DNA from: Maylandia zebra
Taxonomy: Eukaryota; Chordata; Actinopteri; Cichliformes; Cichlidae
Reading direction: 5' to 3'
Length of the DNA: 64,000 bases
NCBI RefSeq assembly: GCF_041146795.1
Contig: NC_135184.1
Coordinates: 11,584,967 to 11,648,966 of the forward strand
Shown here piece by piece: positions 28,401 to 45,680 of this stretch. The position numbers were made by a program, and so were the translations under genes. The notes under the pieces are model-generated. The model was given only the letters and a program-made list of their open reading frames with translations, made no database searches and was not told where the DNA came from. Numbering within the stretch: position 1 is the stretch's first letter; each line of letters opens with the position of its first letter.

Positions 28401-31400
28401 GCATAGATTAATACATATGCTCCAATAGTTTTATTTAAAAAAAAAACAACTATAATTTTCTTCAAGCCTCTCAGTGCTTAGACAACTCATAATGCCCCCA
28501 GGTAAAATGGTGTACTTAAATAGGGAAATGTGGGAGTAAGGCTCCTCAGAGTAAGTGTGCTTTCCGTGGCGAAGTTAAATTAGGCTCCTGTGCTTTAAGC
28601 GACAGTCCGCTGAGTGGCTGCACAGAGCGCACTACAAACCCACTGACCTGGTAACGCTGTGTACACACACTGAAAACAGGTCCCACAATAACACAGCAAT
28701 AAAAAGAAGTCAGCCAGTCCCTTCAAAAAGCTAGGGTAGGCAAACAGCGAACGCTTTCAGACTCACACACAGAGAAGAAGCACACGTACACTATGCTTCC
28801 ATCATACCTCAGACTTGTATTTTAAAGAGTTGGCAGGATTTATAGATCAATTAGGACAGAAAAACAGAGCAGGTGTGGCATCACTTACACCAAAAGTCAG
28901 CTACGAAGACAATAATGCAGTGAAACATCACAAGCGTATTGCTTGTTTTGAAAACGTTATCATCTGTTCAAGCTGTTTTGTAAAACACTGGAAAAATTAT
29001 TTTGTCAATTAATTGTTCTTTGACTCTTTCTTTAAAAAAAGAGATCCGTTACAGAAAATTCTCTTTTTAGACTTTTTACATAATGATTTTCTTTTTTTAG
29101 ATGGATAATGTCTAAGTTTGGACAAAATCTATCATAACACTTACTCTGAACTATTACTTATGTCTAATATCTGAGCAATGGAGAAAAACTGTAAACTGGT
29201 TAACTGAGACAGACAATCTGCACAGTTATTATTACCAGTTCAAATGTAATAGTGCTGTGACATGTAATGTATTCACTCAAACTAATTTACAGACTTTTAT
29301 AAATGATTCTAATAACTGTATGAAAGGCGAGAAGAACGTCATGATACATGAAATTACTGGGCTGTTTCATAGTGCAATGTTAGAAAATCATAATGACAGA
29401 AATGGGTGCTACCTTTCCAAAGTCTCGGACATCGAAGAGATCAAAGGCTTCAAATAAGTCACTCTTCTTCATCCCAAACACATCACAGCAAGAGGCCAGA
29501 AATGTCCGGATGTTTTTCAAGCACAGGAACTGCAAAGGGCAGAAACAGACTGTTATATAACATAAAAAGTTGTATGTAGATAGATTTCATTTTACATTGT
29601 TTACATTTTTTGTAACTAGTTTTTGTTTAAATACATATGTGAAAACATAAAAAGTTGTTTTTAAGGTTATCTCAACCCGAACTCAGTACAAATTACAGGT
29701 TTCAAGAGGGTTTTATCTCCACAAGATTTTTAACACTCATCATAGCGAAAAACTAACACCAAAGTACAGTAATCTGACTTTTTTTTAAATAAACAATTTT
29801 ACTTGGAATTATTTTGAAGAAACGGATCTTATGTTCCGAAACTGCTGACAGCACTGTTTGCGTTTTTTCCTAGAATAACAGTCGTGCTGTTTCTGAAAAT
29901 ACCTGTCGCTGTTGAATTAGTTACGTGGGATCTCATTTAATCTAGAGCTAGCAGACAAAAATTAAGTCAAATAAAAACTAAACTACCAACATGAGTAGAT
30001 ACCACAGTAACATTAAAAGTGTACTTTCCGTTGTTTGGAAAATAAAAACAAAGTCTTTAACCTCCTTTGTAATGTAAATCAAGTTTAATTTACAGCATAA
30101 TTTAAAGCACCAAGAATTTAAAGTCCCTTTTCTAAACATAAAAGTAAACTACAGCCCCTACAAACTGAAAATGAAAAATGAAAGTTTTATACTGTGAAAT
30201 GAAACCGCCAACTATGTTCTCTGTTGGTGTCACTTCCTATTAGGATCTTTGTGTTAGTGGGAAGACAGCAGCCAACAGGAACATTGGACATAAAGTTATG
30301 GTTTAGAATTCAAGATACTCGTCTTTGTCTAGTTTGAGCCACTTCAGTTAAAAAGAAAACGTATACAGCACTGTTAGATCGCCTCAGTTCATTTTTCCTG
30401 TCAAACACATTGCTGAGAAATGGCTGATTTAGAAACTGAATATTTAATAACTTAAGCAGTAAGTAAGGAAATTCTTGAGAACAGATAGGCTTCTTTTTAT
30501 CACATCAGCTCATCATGGAGACGCCTGTAATCACTCCGCCGCCCCCAGGGGCCCTGTTTGTCTACGGAGGAAGTGCAAGAACATGATGGCTTTGCACCAC
30601 CAACAGCCTCATGCTTTTGAACACAGTCACAGCCCTGGTGCACATTCTTTTATTCACATTTAGAGTAACACCCAGAATCTCTGGCTCCACGATAATAAAA
30701 ATACTTTTTTAAACACCTTTTAAGTTTATTATTTTTCATTTTTCATTTTCAGTTAATAGTGGCCTGTTTGTGATTTGTTTAGCTAAGTTTACTTCCTGTT
30801 ATATTTAAACTAGACTACTTTAAAAAGCTTTTACTTTGTATAACTTTGGAAGCAAATAAGAGAGGCAGTGGGTATTTGCGTATCCAATGCGTATTTGTTC
30901 ATATTTGTTCATGACTGACATAGTCAAAATGGTTATGTGAATTGTTATTTGAATTTGTACCAAAACTCAGCATACAACACGGGTCTTGGGTGTAACCTTT
31001 CATCAGTGTACACTTTAGTCGTGTTCACCAGTGCCCTTGTTTCTTTTTTCGAAGATAGCCCATCAGTAGATGAGAATGAAAGAGCCATTTAAAATATGGA
31101 GCCCACTGACACACATGCCTTTTGCAACCATTGCCAAGTGGCCTACAGCTACAGGCTATGTCCATCCATTGTTTGGCCTGTTATGCCCTGGGTTTGCTTT
31201 AACTCTCTTTTAAAAAATATTAAAGAAAAGCACATAGGCACTGGTGAAGCAGATAGTGCAAAGCATAGCACATGTGCATAGTACAGTTTGTGAGACAGAG
31301 CCCAATCACTCATGCAGATCTATCACTACAAAAAAAATATCATCATGATGATCATATCATGGTGACAGCTCATTTCAACCAAACTGTATATAATTTGCTT

Positions 31401-31454
31401 TTAGTGCCTAACTATTTGATGTCAGCTAACAAATCATAAAATGTATTTATGTTC

Positions 31455-31534
<80 letters not shown>

Positions 31535-32973
31535 ATCAAGTCACTGTCCTTTTATGGTGTATTATTAACGGTTTCTTTGACTTTAATCGTTCATTACTCT
31601 TTCAACTAGATGCAGAAAGATCTAATCACCTGCCTGAGTCTGCTGCTGAACAGGAAGTGCTGCTGTTACAGTAACGTAGGAGCACAGAAAACGTATAAAT
31701 ATATTGGTAACCACGGCAGGCTTTATTTATGTTTGTAGGCACACCTGCAAATACATATATTACACCAAGGAAGATGCTTTTAATTTAAAACATTAAATTG
31801 TTATGTTTTGTTTTATTTTATTTAACTGGCCAAGACAGTAATGCAAGAGATTTAAATAAAAATGTGCTTAAAATTGGCTTATTACACATGTCATATGCCA
31901 TCAAACCAAACGGCAAGCCACTGCACAAAATGTAGTTTCCCAACTAATGGGTGGATCAAAGGCAGGATTTTATCAGATGTCTCCAGAGCCTTCAGCTCCT
32001 GAAGGGTTACTGCATGAGCAAGGAGAAGTCTATTTGGACGATTTCTTAGTGTTTCCCAAACCAGACAAGTTTCACACAAGCTAAAGAACTTTCTCTCCTA
32101 TCCAGAAAAAAACAAAGATCAAGACACCAGAACAGCACACGGAAAGTGAAACATCATCTTCACAATAAAAGAAAAGGGTGAAGATATCTGTCAGAGGCCA
32201 CTCCACGGCTTTAGTGAAACTTATCTGTTGGACCCAAAGCCAAATAAGACAGGACACAAATAAAACGGTGTGTAACAGATGGAAATAATCTAAAGCTCGC
32301 CTTAAGCTGCAAATCCTTAGAATTTGCGGTTTTATTTTGAAAATATGGAATAACTTAAAGGGAAAATCTCACCTAAGTCTAACCTTTAATAAAACTGGAA
32401 CAGGCTTCTGTACCCTAATTACTGTAGCTCCTTGCAGGCAGAACAACAAAATATAAAACGCTCTAATATAGCTTCCACCATTTCTCTTCCATGTATTTAG
32501 GAACCTTATTTAAAATTGCTACAGCTTGATCTTCTTAATAAGGAGCTGCAAATATGTCTTTGTCCACTTTCACAAATTTTTGATTAGGCGTCCTCTTTCA
32601 CCAGCGGAACTACTTTGGTTCTTTACCAGTGGTTATTGGGCTAATAAACTGACTTTTCCTGGACACCACTATAGGTTTAGCTTATGGCATGTTAGTGAAC
32701 GCATGAATTTGATTTCACAATATTTTTTACAAGTAATTCGTAAAGTAGCGCATAAAATGATGGATGTACCTGTGACATTTGTGGCCTGAGATTGATCTCC
32801 TTTAGGTTGATAGTGTGGGGTCTTAGGTTGTTGAGTAGCTGGCACAGCAGCACCCCGTCCCGCAGGGTTTGCGCCAGGTCGAACACCTGCGCCGTGTCCG
32901 CAGTTACCCGGTGGTTCGCAGGCAGCACGTTGCAGCTGATCAGCCACATCGCACATTGCCTCCAATACTCCAT
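727..32973 (-). CDS. vav3: Vav-family Rho guanine nucleotide exchange factor, most like Vav3 (5' part; 3' end outside window)
   Basis: Activates Rho/Rac GTPases downstream of tyrosine kinases. Exons in transcript order: 32770-32973, 29413-29529, 21210-21268, 20529-20594, 19880-19997, 18810-18902, 18377-18445, 18184-18287, 17720-17819, 17336-17431, 13243-13311, 12692-12778, 11382-11467, 10763-10895, 7229-7338, 5252-5353, microexons 3244-3266 and 2239-2263, then 727-847. All have AG/GT borders and the phases close at 594 codons. Domains: calponin-homology (about 1-119; [20 protein letters not shown]); acidic region with Tyr141, Tyr160 and Tyr176; DH (about 194-370; [20 protein letters not shown]); PH (about 395-500); half a C1 finger (His517, Cys530, Cys533); start of the N-terminal SH3. 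SH2 and C-terminal SH3 exons must lie left of the window. The CH, acidic and pre-SH3 segments (VIRDYSG) fit Vav3 better than Vav2 or Vav1. Which fish paralog (a or b) is not decidable here. The second half of C1 was not found. Confidence 0.88.
2239..3266 (-). CDS. vav3: two candidate vav3 microexons in the C1-SH3 linker
   Basis: Minus-strand segments 3244-3266 (23 bp) and 2239-2263 (25 bp) have AG acceptors and GT donors (gtaag and gtcag). Joined between exons 5252-5353 and 727-847 they keep the reading frame and encode roughly ACQVETQ then GQHNTSGPR, leading into MVVIRDYSG. Vav proteins have a variable linker here. Phase closure and splice sites are seen; use in mRNA is inferred and no transcript evidence is available. 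Confidence 0.5.
3690..4397 (-). mobile_element. Tc1/mariner relic, internally deleted
   Basis: Imperfect terminal inverted repeats are visible: left end cagtgtgtgaaaaactaagt at 3690, right end reading the same inverted at about 4371-4397. Minus-strand translation in shifting frames gives Tc1 transposase landmarks: [14 protein letters not shown] (the first catalytic Asp region), EDNDPQN (matching QDNDPKH), and [12 protein letters not shown] (matching [12 protein letters not shown]). At about 0.7 kb it is roughly half a full element and lacks sequence between the first and second catalytic motifs. It sits in the vav3 intron where the second C1 half-exon would be expected. Confidence 0.8.
5354..7228. 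other. vav3 intron, no recognised content
   Basis: This intron lies between the PH/C1 junction exon and the first C1 exon. Short reading frames on both strands around 6096-6410 and 6645-6884 have no family signature and I treat them as chance. No repeat family is recognised apart from a short TATATATA stretch near 6745. Confidence 0.5.
7339..10762. other. vav3 intron with poly-C run
   Basis: This intron of about 3.4 kb separates two PH-domain exons. The only marked structure is an unbroken run of 25 C at 8686-8710. A purine-rich stretch lies at about 9180-9350. I see no coding exon. Confidence 0.55.
8686..8710. repeat. homopolymer C25
   Basis: Twenty-five consecutive C residues, preceded by CCCCT. 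This could form G-quadruplex (minus strand) or i-motif structures, and it is a likely place for sequencing or assembly length error. Confidence 0.95.
13082..13102. repeat. (GT)n microsatellite, about 21 bp
   Basis: Uninterrupted alternating GT in the vav3 intron between exons 13243-13311 and 12692-12778. Confidence 0.9.
13738..15192 (-). mobile_element. Tc1/mariner-like element, degenerate, with a probable nested insertion
   Basis: The ends are inverted copies: ctgtgcaaatgtcttgagtc at about 13741 and ggctcaagacttttgcacac at about 15167-15186. The minus strand at 14021-14248 encodes a Tc1 transposase fragment with [11 protein letters not shown] and [17 protein letters not shown], which holds the second catalytic Asp motif. 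The remainder is broken by stops and frameshifts. The element lies in the vav3 intron between exons 17336-17431 and 13243-13311, antisense to the window. Family assignment is firm; the exact ends are approximate. Confidence 0.8.
14615..14915. mobile_element. dispersed fish repeat nested inside the Tc1 copy (possible Penelope-like fragment)
   Basis: This segment, from about gcgtctagacttccaagaag to the end of the ggcccaggatgtgagtgggt region, does not look like Tc1 sequence and interrupts the element. From memory it resembles a repeat that recurs in percomorph genomes, tentatively the tail of a Penelope-like retroelement. The family name is an inference I cannot confirm, and the edges are approximate. 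Confidence 0.4.
15275..15450 (+). repeat. dispersed teleost repeat, CATCCATCCATC type
   Basis: The sequence runs from catccatccatccattcatt through gtcgcggg, cctatcccagctgtcttagg and gtacaccctggacaggtcac. This is a very common teleost dispersed repeat, probably a SINE or the tail of a LINE. A diverged copy in opposite orientation lies at 28216-28345. Confidence 0.7.
15627..15674. repeat. (CA)24 microsatellite
   Basis: Uninterrupted 48-bp CA dinucleotide run in a vav3 intron; likely length-polymorphic. Confidence 0.97.
15675..17335. other. vav3 intron, no recognised content
   Basis: AT-rich intron between exons 17336-17431 and 13243-13311. I see no exon or recognised repeat to the right of the (CA)n run. 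The 71-codon reading frame at 16888-17103 shows no family motif. Confidence 0.45.
19285..19515. repeat. dispersed teleost repeat with GTGAGGAC / GGGGACAAAATG motifs
   Basis: The stretch contains catctttgtgaggaca, cttatggggacaaaatgccc, ttgaggctcaaaatgtggtt and ggttagtacttatggttagc. This pattern recurs widely in fish genomes. Recognition is from memory, so the family name is left open. It lies in the vav3 intron between exons 19880-19997 and 18810-18902. Confidence 0.55.
25100..25395 (+). mobile_element. LINE reverse-transcriptase C-terminal fragment (L2/CR1-type)
   Basis: Plus-strand translation gives a run similar to the C-terminal region of CR1/L2-type LINE ORF2, including [14 protein letters not shown] upstream and [11 protein letters not shown] at the end (family pattern: LVLTFKALHGLAP ... 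LKTFLKTHLF). It is a short, diverged fragment that ends in CA and GA microsatellites. It lies in vav3 intron 2. Confidence 0.65.
25396..25504. repeat. compound (CA)n-(GA)n microsatellite
   Basis: CA repeats at about 25396-25450 (one interruption) are followed by TATATGG and GA repeats at about 25457-25504. It is located directly at the 3' end of the LINE fragment. Confidence 0.95.
28216..28345 (-). repeat. diverged copy of the CATCCATCC-type dispersed repeat
   Basis: The segment contains gactggcgaactggccca, aaataggctccggcc, gaaatggataatgagtt and gcatggatggatag. It is the reverse-orientation counterpart of the repeat at 15275-15450. Confidence 0.55.
29530..32769. other. vav3 intron 1 with (TG)n run
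   Basis: This 3.2-kb intron after the first coding exon contains a long TG microsatellite (31456-31533). No coding exon or recognised transposon was found. Confidence 0.55.
31456..31533. repeat. (TG)39 microsatellite
   Basis: 78-bp uninterrupted TG run, the longest dinucleotide array in the window; potential Z-DNA former. Confidence 0.97.
32770..32973 (-). CDS. vav3: vav3 first coding exon (calponin-homology N-terminus)
   Basis: This exon encodes 68 residues beginning [14 protein letters not shown] and ending with LRPQMSQ, followed by a gtacat donor. It is the N-terminal part of the Vav calponin-homology domain, which restrains the catalytic DH domain. The start is set by alignment to the conserved Met-Glu-x-Trp start of the family. 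It is separated from exon 2 by about 3.2 kb and lies about 2.1 kb from the divergent dcaf8 first exon. Confidence 0.9.
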
Positions 32974-34560
32974 GTTGGCGAAGAGCGGAATAAACCGCAG
33001 GCCAATGTTAAATTTAAAAACTTTGTCCGCTTATGAAGTCTGTGCACGGCATGGGGAAGAAGCTGTGTCCTGAGCCATCCTCATGTCTCTTCAAACTCCA
33101 GCATCGCCTCTGGAGGACAGACGAGCCGCTACAACTTATGAAAGCTGCACAGATGGGGGTGGCTGTTCTGAAACCCCCTGTGTTTGAGTGAACTTCCTCT
33201 TCCTTATTTTGTAATCTTTCCGTTCCTAAGCGTCTTATTTTGCTTGTTTGTTTGTTTGTTTTCTTAGTTATGTCCCCTTATTTATGAAAAGAGTCATGTG
33301 CAGAATTTTACGAAAAAAAGCTGTGGAAAATCAGGTCTTTGTAAGGCGTCTGTGCTTTTAACACATGAGCAATTGTTTAATCATACGTCTGTGCAGAAGT
33401 GTTCTCCTGTTCGCCACATCTTTGTGAAAGAACATTGATTCACCTTTTTTTAAAACTTTAATTTCTCTACTAAAGTTGCAGGCAACGGATAAAAATATTC
33501 TTATTTACTCATAGATTTGCTGGTTTCTTTGTATTTGAGGAACTGTCAGTGATCATTCGCATGTTTCAATTAGAGCAAGGGGCAAATCACTTGAAACAGA
33601 TTTAGTTCTTCTGCCACCATAAACACCACTTGAAAAGTCAGACGACCGCAGTCAGTGCCCTATACTGGCCAGACGGCTATGCACTGATATAGGGAACAAT
33701 ATAAAAAGACGTGGCTTCCATTGTGCATCAAAAGTATTGGTAGGAAATTTGTCAGAACTCAATAAGCATGCGTGCAGTTATCAAGGATCGCGATTTTTAT
33801 GCCGTGATAACGCCAGAGCATTTTACAACAACCTGTAGGGGGCGCCAGAAACGTACAAGCTTTCTTCAAAATCATTGTGGATTACAGCCTACTCGACATA
33901 ATTGTCATTTTATGACAGTTGTGTTATTTGTAAGCCCGGGCTTTGTGGACACATATCCCTTGGCCTTATAGGTGAAAACCAAAAAGGTCCCAAAATTAAA
34001 AAGTCCCAATCAGCCACATGCACTGAAGTTCCCCTACCCAGAAGACTTGGAAATTTAAGGCTACCATGATGGATTGAGTCTAATTTACATTATGTGGAAA
34101 ATTTAATATGGATAAACTGAGCAACATACACTCAACAGTCGCCTCACAACAGGCATCTCGGTGAACTGTATAAATGAATGAATACGCTTGTGCTAGTAGT
34201 ATCATCGTTAGACTGAACTTGGATCATTGCAGTCTTTGTTCTGTGCTCTAAAGAATCACATGTAAGTAAGTGTGTGAATGAGTGTTTGGGGGGGTGTTCA
34301 GTGGTTTGTTAGGCTATTAATATGACCTTGTAGCCTCCGGTGTTATTCTTGCTGTTTGCAATTGGTCTTGACCTTAATAACCTTTACATTTTGTTCAATA
34401 GAAAAACATTTAAATGAAATAATTAAACATTTGCAATTTCTTTTCAGTGTTTTGCAAATTCTGCGTTTTGCTGATGTTCAATAAATTAAATGTTCACTTA
34501 AATTAAATATAAACTAATTTTAAGTATTATTAATGTGTTCTTATTTTTATTATCATCATC
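32974..34560. other. vav3 5' flank / intergenic
   Basis: Sequence upstream of the vav3 start codon. The vav3 promoter and 5' UTR should lie just right of 32973, but I cannot place the start site. No recognised repeat. Confidence 0.4.
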
Positions 34561-34562
34561 AA

Positions 34563-34564
<2 letters not shown>

Positions 34565-34604
<40 letters not shown>

Positions 34605-34818
34605 TGTTGCGGAGGAAAAGAAGCGTTGATATGAAATATAACTTGTTCTCATCCACTAGCTTGTATTGTATTGCTGGCTTTTTTAAAGATAATCTCACTT
34701 TGTGTGCTGTAGAAGAGATTCTGCCTGTTTCTTGTACTGTAATTAGTCAATATGACCCATCCTAGTGGTCTCAGCAACTACAGGACAAAGGTTTTTGCGC
34801 ATATCGTCTTGTTCATAC

Positions 34819-34870
<52 letters not shown>
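34565..34870. repeat. two (TTA)n trinucleotide microsatellites
   Basis: One run is at about 34565-34603 and a second at about 34819-34870 (one interruption). They lie between the divergent vav3 and dcaf8 genes, just upstream of the likely dcaf8 promoter. Confidence 0.9.
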
Positions 34871-34908
34871 GTCGTTGTTGATGCCGATGGTTAATCTCTG
34901 CGTACCAA

Positions 34909-34951
34909 ACTTCCGGTAGAAAAAAAAACATGCGAGCACGAAACCGGAAAT
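34909..34951. promoter_or_regulatory. candidate dcaf8 promoter: inverted pair of ETS-type sites
   Basis: ACTTCCGGT at 34909-34917 and ACCGGAAAT at 34943-34951 match the ETS-family core (CCGGAA) on opposite strands. They lie upstream of the candidate 5' UTR exon ending at 35222. Such sites are common in housekeeping promoters. The motif match is seen; the role is inferred. Confidence 0.35.
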
Positions 34952-35099
34952 GTAACTAGAAAAAAAAAGAAAAAAAGAAAAAGCTGAACCGTCAAAACAT
35001 AAACAGAGCAGGCAATCTTATGTGAACGCAGCTAGCTCGCAATATAGTCTGACTTTTCAAAAAAGCTTTATGCACGCATTCCTCATGTCGTGTGTTTTT

Positions 35100-35222
35100 C
35101 GTCATATAGTTCCTAGTCAAGGCACTTAGCTCATTTGCTGAGTAGCGAGGTGGAGCAAATAAATCTGCAATAAAGATTAAGACTAAACTAAGAAGTACGC
35201 CTCGTCGGGCCTTCGACTACAG
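35100..35222 (+). other. dcaf8: candidate non-coding first exon of dcaf8 (3' end only)
   Basis: The sequence cttcgactacag is followed by a consensus donor gtaacg at 35223. No long reading frame is present, and the first ATG-containing dcaf8 exon lies about 500 bp downstream. The left edge given here is arbitrary because the transcription start cannot be seen. Confidence 0.35.
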
Positions 35223-35759
35223 GTAACGCTAGCTGTGCTAGTTAGCGAGTATAAGCAATGCTAGCCGCTTGTTTGCATTTTGACCAGTAGCTGGTTAGTT
35301 GTGCAGCACAACTTAGAAAACTGTGTTTTAGTTTCGACATTTGTTAGCCTCGAGTTTGCTAGGTAGCATTAGCTTATGGTAATAACTGTCAGGCAGTCAA
35401 GCAGTTCTTTTATACAGGACAATACATAGTTAAATATCACAAAGCAAAACAGGCCCGTGATTCGGCTAACAAACGACTTCGTTTGTTTATATCTTTACAT
35501 GCAGCGGTGTATAGCTTGTAAAATTAGCCAGACTGTTAGTTTGGAAGCTACGGGGCTAACAGGTAACTTGTACCCTATTGCAAATAGTGTCAAGTCGCTA
35601 TTTGGCAAGAGCTTATCAAATGAAAGCCGTGGCGTCGCCTCGTTTATAGCACACAAACTATCCAGTCTGATTTTGAGTAGTTGTCAATGCACCATTAATT
35701 TTGTTTTTGTGTCCAACACGAGGTTGTACTTCGGGTCGACGCAGGACTTCACAGATACA

Positions 35760-43130
<7,371 letters not shown>

Positions 43131-45480
43131 GCCACACACATACATAAACACACACACACACATACATAAACACACACACATACATAAACACACTTTATTG
43201 CCCTTGAATTGATGCACATAGGCAAGCACTATTGACACACTGGCACATTCAAACACTGACGAGCCACAGACTTTTTTAACACACAAACACAGATAAACAC
43301 ACATTTACTTAAACATACTGTTGAAGCAGAGTGATAGTGACAGAGATGCTTAGCACCAGGTTTCTCAGCAGTTACGAGTGTGCATATGGCAACTACAGAC
43401 ACACTTCCAGAATCCCTTTCTAGTTTTGTTTTTTTGAGACTTTTTCAAAGAGGTGAGGTTAGTAACTGCTTTTACACCCCTATGAACCATTTGGAGGTCC
43501 TTGGCTGTCCATACATCAATTAAATGCTCTGTCTAGGCCCAGAATGATGTACTGTGTGTATATGGCAACATATACATCCAGCTTTAGGCAACCTGTAGTA
43601 AGCTATACATCACCAGCACACAATCCCCTTTCTCTTAGTAACACACCTCTTGCTTTTGACTTTTCTGTGTTGAGGAGGGGTTTATACATTCAAGCCATCC
43701 CCTAAATGTGACTTCCTTTAAGATTTGAACTTTGAGGGAGAGCCCAGCGGCCCCCGCTCCCAGTATCATACTGATTCTTAGGCTGTTAGCTCAAACAGCT
43801 GATTGCATCTATCACTTGTTTGCTCCCAGAGAAGTACTAACTCTCTACGTGCTGCATTATCCTACATGCTGCCCTCAGCCACTCCCTCCTCTCCTCCTTC
43901 CATCATCTGCCCCCATCACTACTGAGTGCACTTTGAATCAGGGATGCTTTAGTTTGAGAGACAGACAAAATGTGCACTGAGTGTGTGATAGGAAAATCCA
44001 GTTTAGGTTTTTTTTTTTTTTTTTTTAATGTTTTTTTTTTTCTGAGACGGGGGTGTTTTGCACTTAAGTGTTTCATGACTTGAGAAGAGGTGGTTTCCTT
44101 TGTTTTGACCAGCCTTTCCTCACCTCTTTCTTCCTCTTCCTCCCTCAGTCTCTATTTAGTTCGCCTCTCAGTGATCACAGAAATTGAGAGGTAGAAGGTG
44201 TTCAGCATATGTGTAGGAATTAAGGACTGATTTGGGGCTCTGTTGGGGAATTTGTCATTTTAAAGAGCCAGAAACGACCTGGATTAATTGCAGTTGAAAC
44301 ACTGCCTAAGAGCCAATAGAGATGGGAGTGATAAAGGGCTGCAGATGTTTATGTGGTTCCTTAAAGAAATTTGGACATTAACTTTCATTTTCTTGCCATG
44401 AATCTTGAACAAGGGAGAAATGGCTAGCCTGGTTCAGTCCACATAGCAGCACATTTGAATCTCTCCACTTATCACATTTTATGTTTGTTTAAGCTGTATG
44501 ACAATCTTAATTGTCACTGAGGATGGTGGAGAGTAACCAGAAAGGAAGTTTTCTAGGCTTTGAGATTTGGCTTAAAAAATTGACATACAGTGTTATAACT
44601 TAGTGCTTATTAGTTGGTTTGATTATCTCTGGACAGACCCAGCCTAGCCACATCCCTGGGTTGCATCCCCTTTGTATAAAACAATGCTAAGTACCTGATG
44701 GTGTTAGCTTCACATTTAGTATATTTAATAAGCCTGACCAATGTATCATCGAGCTTATGGCAAGAACAACAACAAAAGAAAAGGTTTAAAATGAATTCCA
44801 CCTGAGCCAGGTCAGGTGTTAGCAGCCAGCACATCACTCCTGTCTCTGTGCTGTGTTGACAGCAGCTCAAAGATGAGGATGGGGGGGAGGAGCAGAGTCA
44901 GTATGCTTGCCAGTCATTTGTTGTGTGAGAGCGAAAAAAGTCCAGCTTTTCTCATTTTCTATGAGAACTGTAGTTAGTTGAATTTATATGTATATATATA
45001 AATATATATTAAAACTGTAAAAAAAGAAAAAAGAAAAAAAAAGACTTTAGCAAATGCTGTTCGACTTCAGAAAAAAATGTCAGAACATTTGATTGGTAAT
45101 GATCCAGAGGTTTATATTCTATATGAGGACAAAATACTTTTAAATCCAGAGAAAAACATGTCTTGACATGACCATTTTCTGTTTTTTTTTCCTCTTCTTA
45201 TGACATCTGTTATAAACAGAACTGCTATCATTTCAAGTATTGACTTTTTCTTTTTTTCTTCCCAGAGAAACAAAAAGCAGTGTTTCCTTTCTAGATATCA
45301 ATCCATGATTTGAGACAGTTCTATCCAGATGTTCCCACTGGCTATTTTGGGTATCTTGTATACATATTACAGCTTTTGATGAACAGTTTTTTCCCCACCA
45401 CTGCCTAATATTGCGTTCTACCAGTTCAGTTGGAAATAAGTACGATTCGTGCAATAAACAAAAACAGTGCTCTTGATGTT
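43131..45480 (+). other. dcaf8: dcaf8 3' UTR with polyadenylation signal
   Basis: Non-coding sequence after the dcaf8 stop at 43130. It starts with CA-rich repeats (43137-43192) and contains T-rich tracts (about 44009-44040). AATAAA at 45453-45458 is the first strong polyadenylation signal I see, implying a 3' UTR of about 2.3 kb. Its extent is inferred. Confidence 0.5.
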
Positions 45481-45582
45481 GTCATTTTATGGTCTCATTC
45501 TTTTGCATTTGTTAAAACACTTGCTTGCCCTATTGTGTGTGTTTAAAATGTTGTCATTGGATTTGCAGAGACCTTTCTTGTG

Positions 45583-45680
45583 TGTCTTGTGGTAGCAAAC
45601 TGGTGGTTGTAAAGGAGGGTGATTAAAAAAAACAGTGGGGCTGTACACCAGCTTTGTGAACCCAGCAAAGACACACAGAG
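45583..45680 (+). pseudogene. duplicated fragment of dcaf8 coding exon 6 with its splice acceptor
   Basis: Positions 45596-45676 repeat the first about 80 bp of the dcaf8 exon at 39310-39420 (shared aaactggtggttgtaaagga and tttgtgaacccagcaaagac) with only a few substitutions. The preceding cttgtggtag matches the intron end before the real exon, so this is a genomic rather than a processed copy. A short insertion in the A-run creates an in-frame TAA directly after GGTGAT, so it cannot encode the same peptide. It lies about 125 bp past the dcaf8 polyadenylation signal. Confidence 0.88.

Larger units (their letters stand above)
21269..29412. other. large vav3 intron 2 (8.1 kb), mostly repeats and AT-rich sequence
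   Basis: This intron joins the end of the CH region to the acidic region. It holds a LINE fragment (about 25100-25395), CA and GA microsatellites (25396-25504), an apparent old tandem duplication (about 24970-26790) and a diverged dispersed repeat (28216-28345). The rest shows nothing I can assign. The 118-codon frame at 27763-28119 has no recognisable domain. Confidence 0.6.

Noticed and set aside
31441-31674. 77-codon frame with Cys-Val repeats
   Set aside because: It is the translation of the (TG)n microsatellite.
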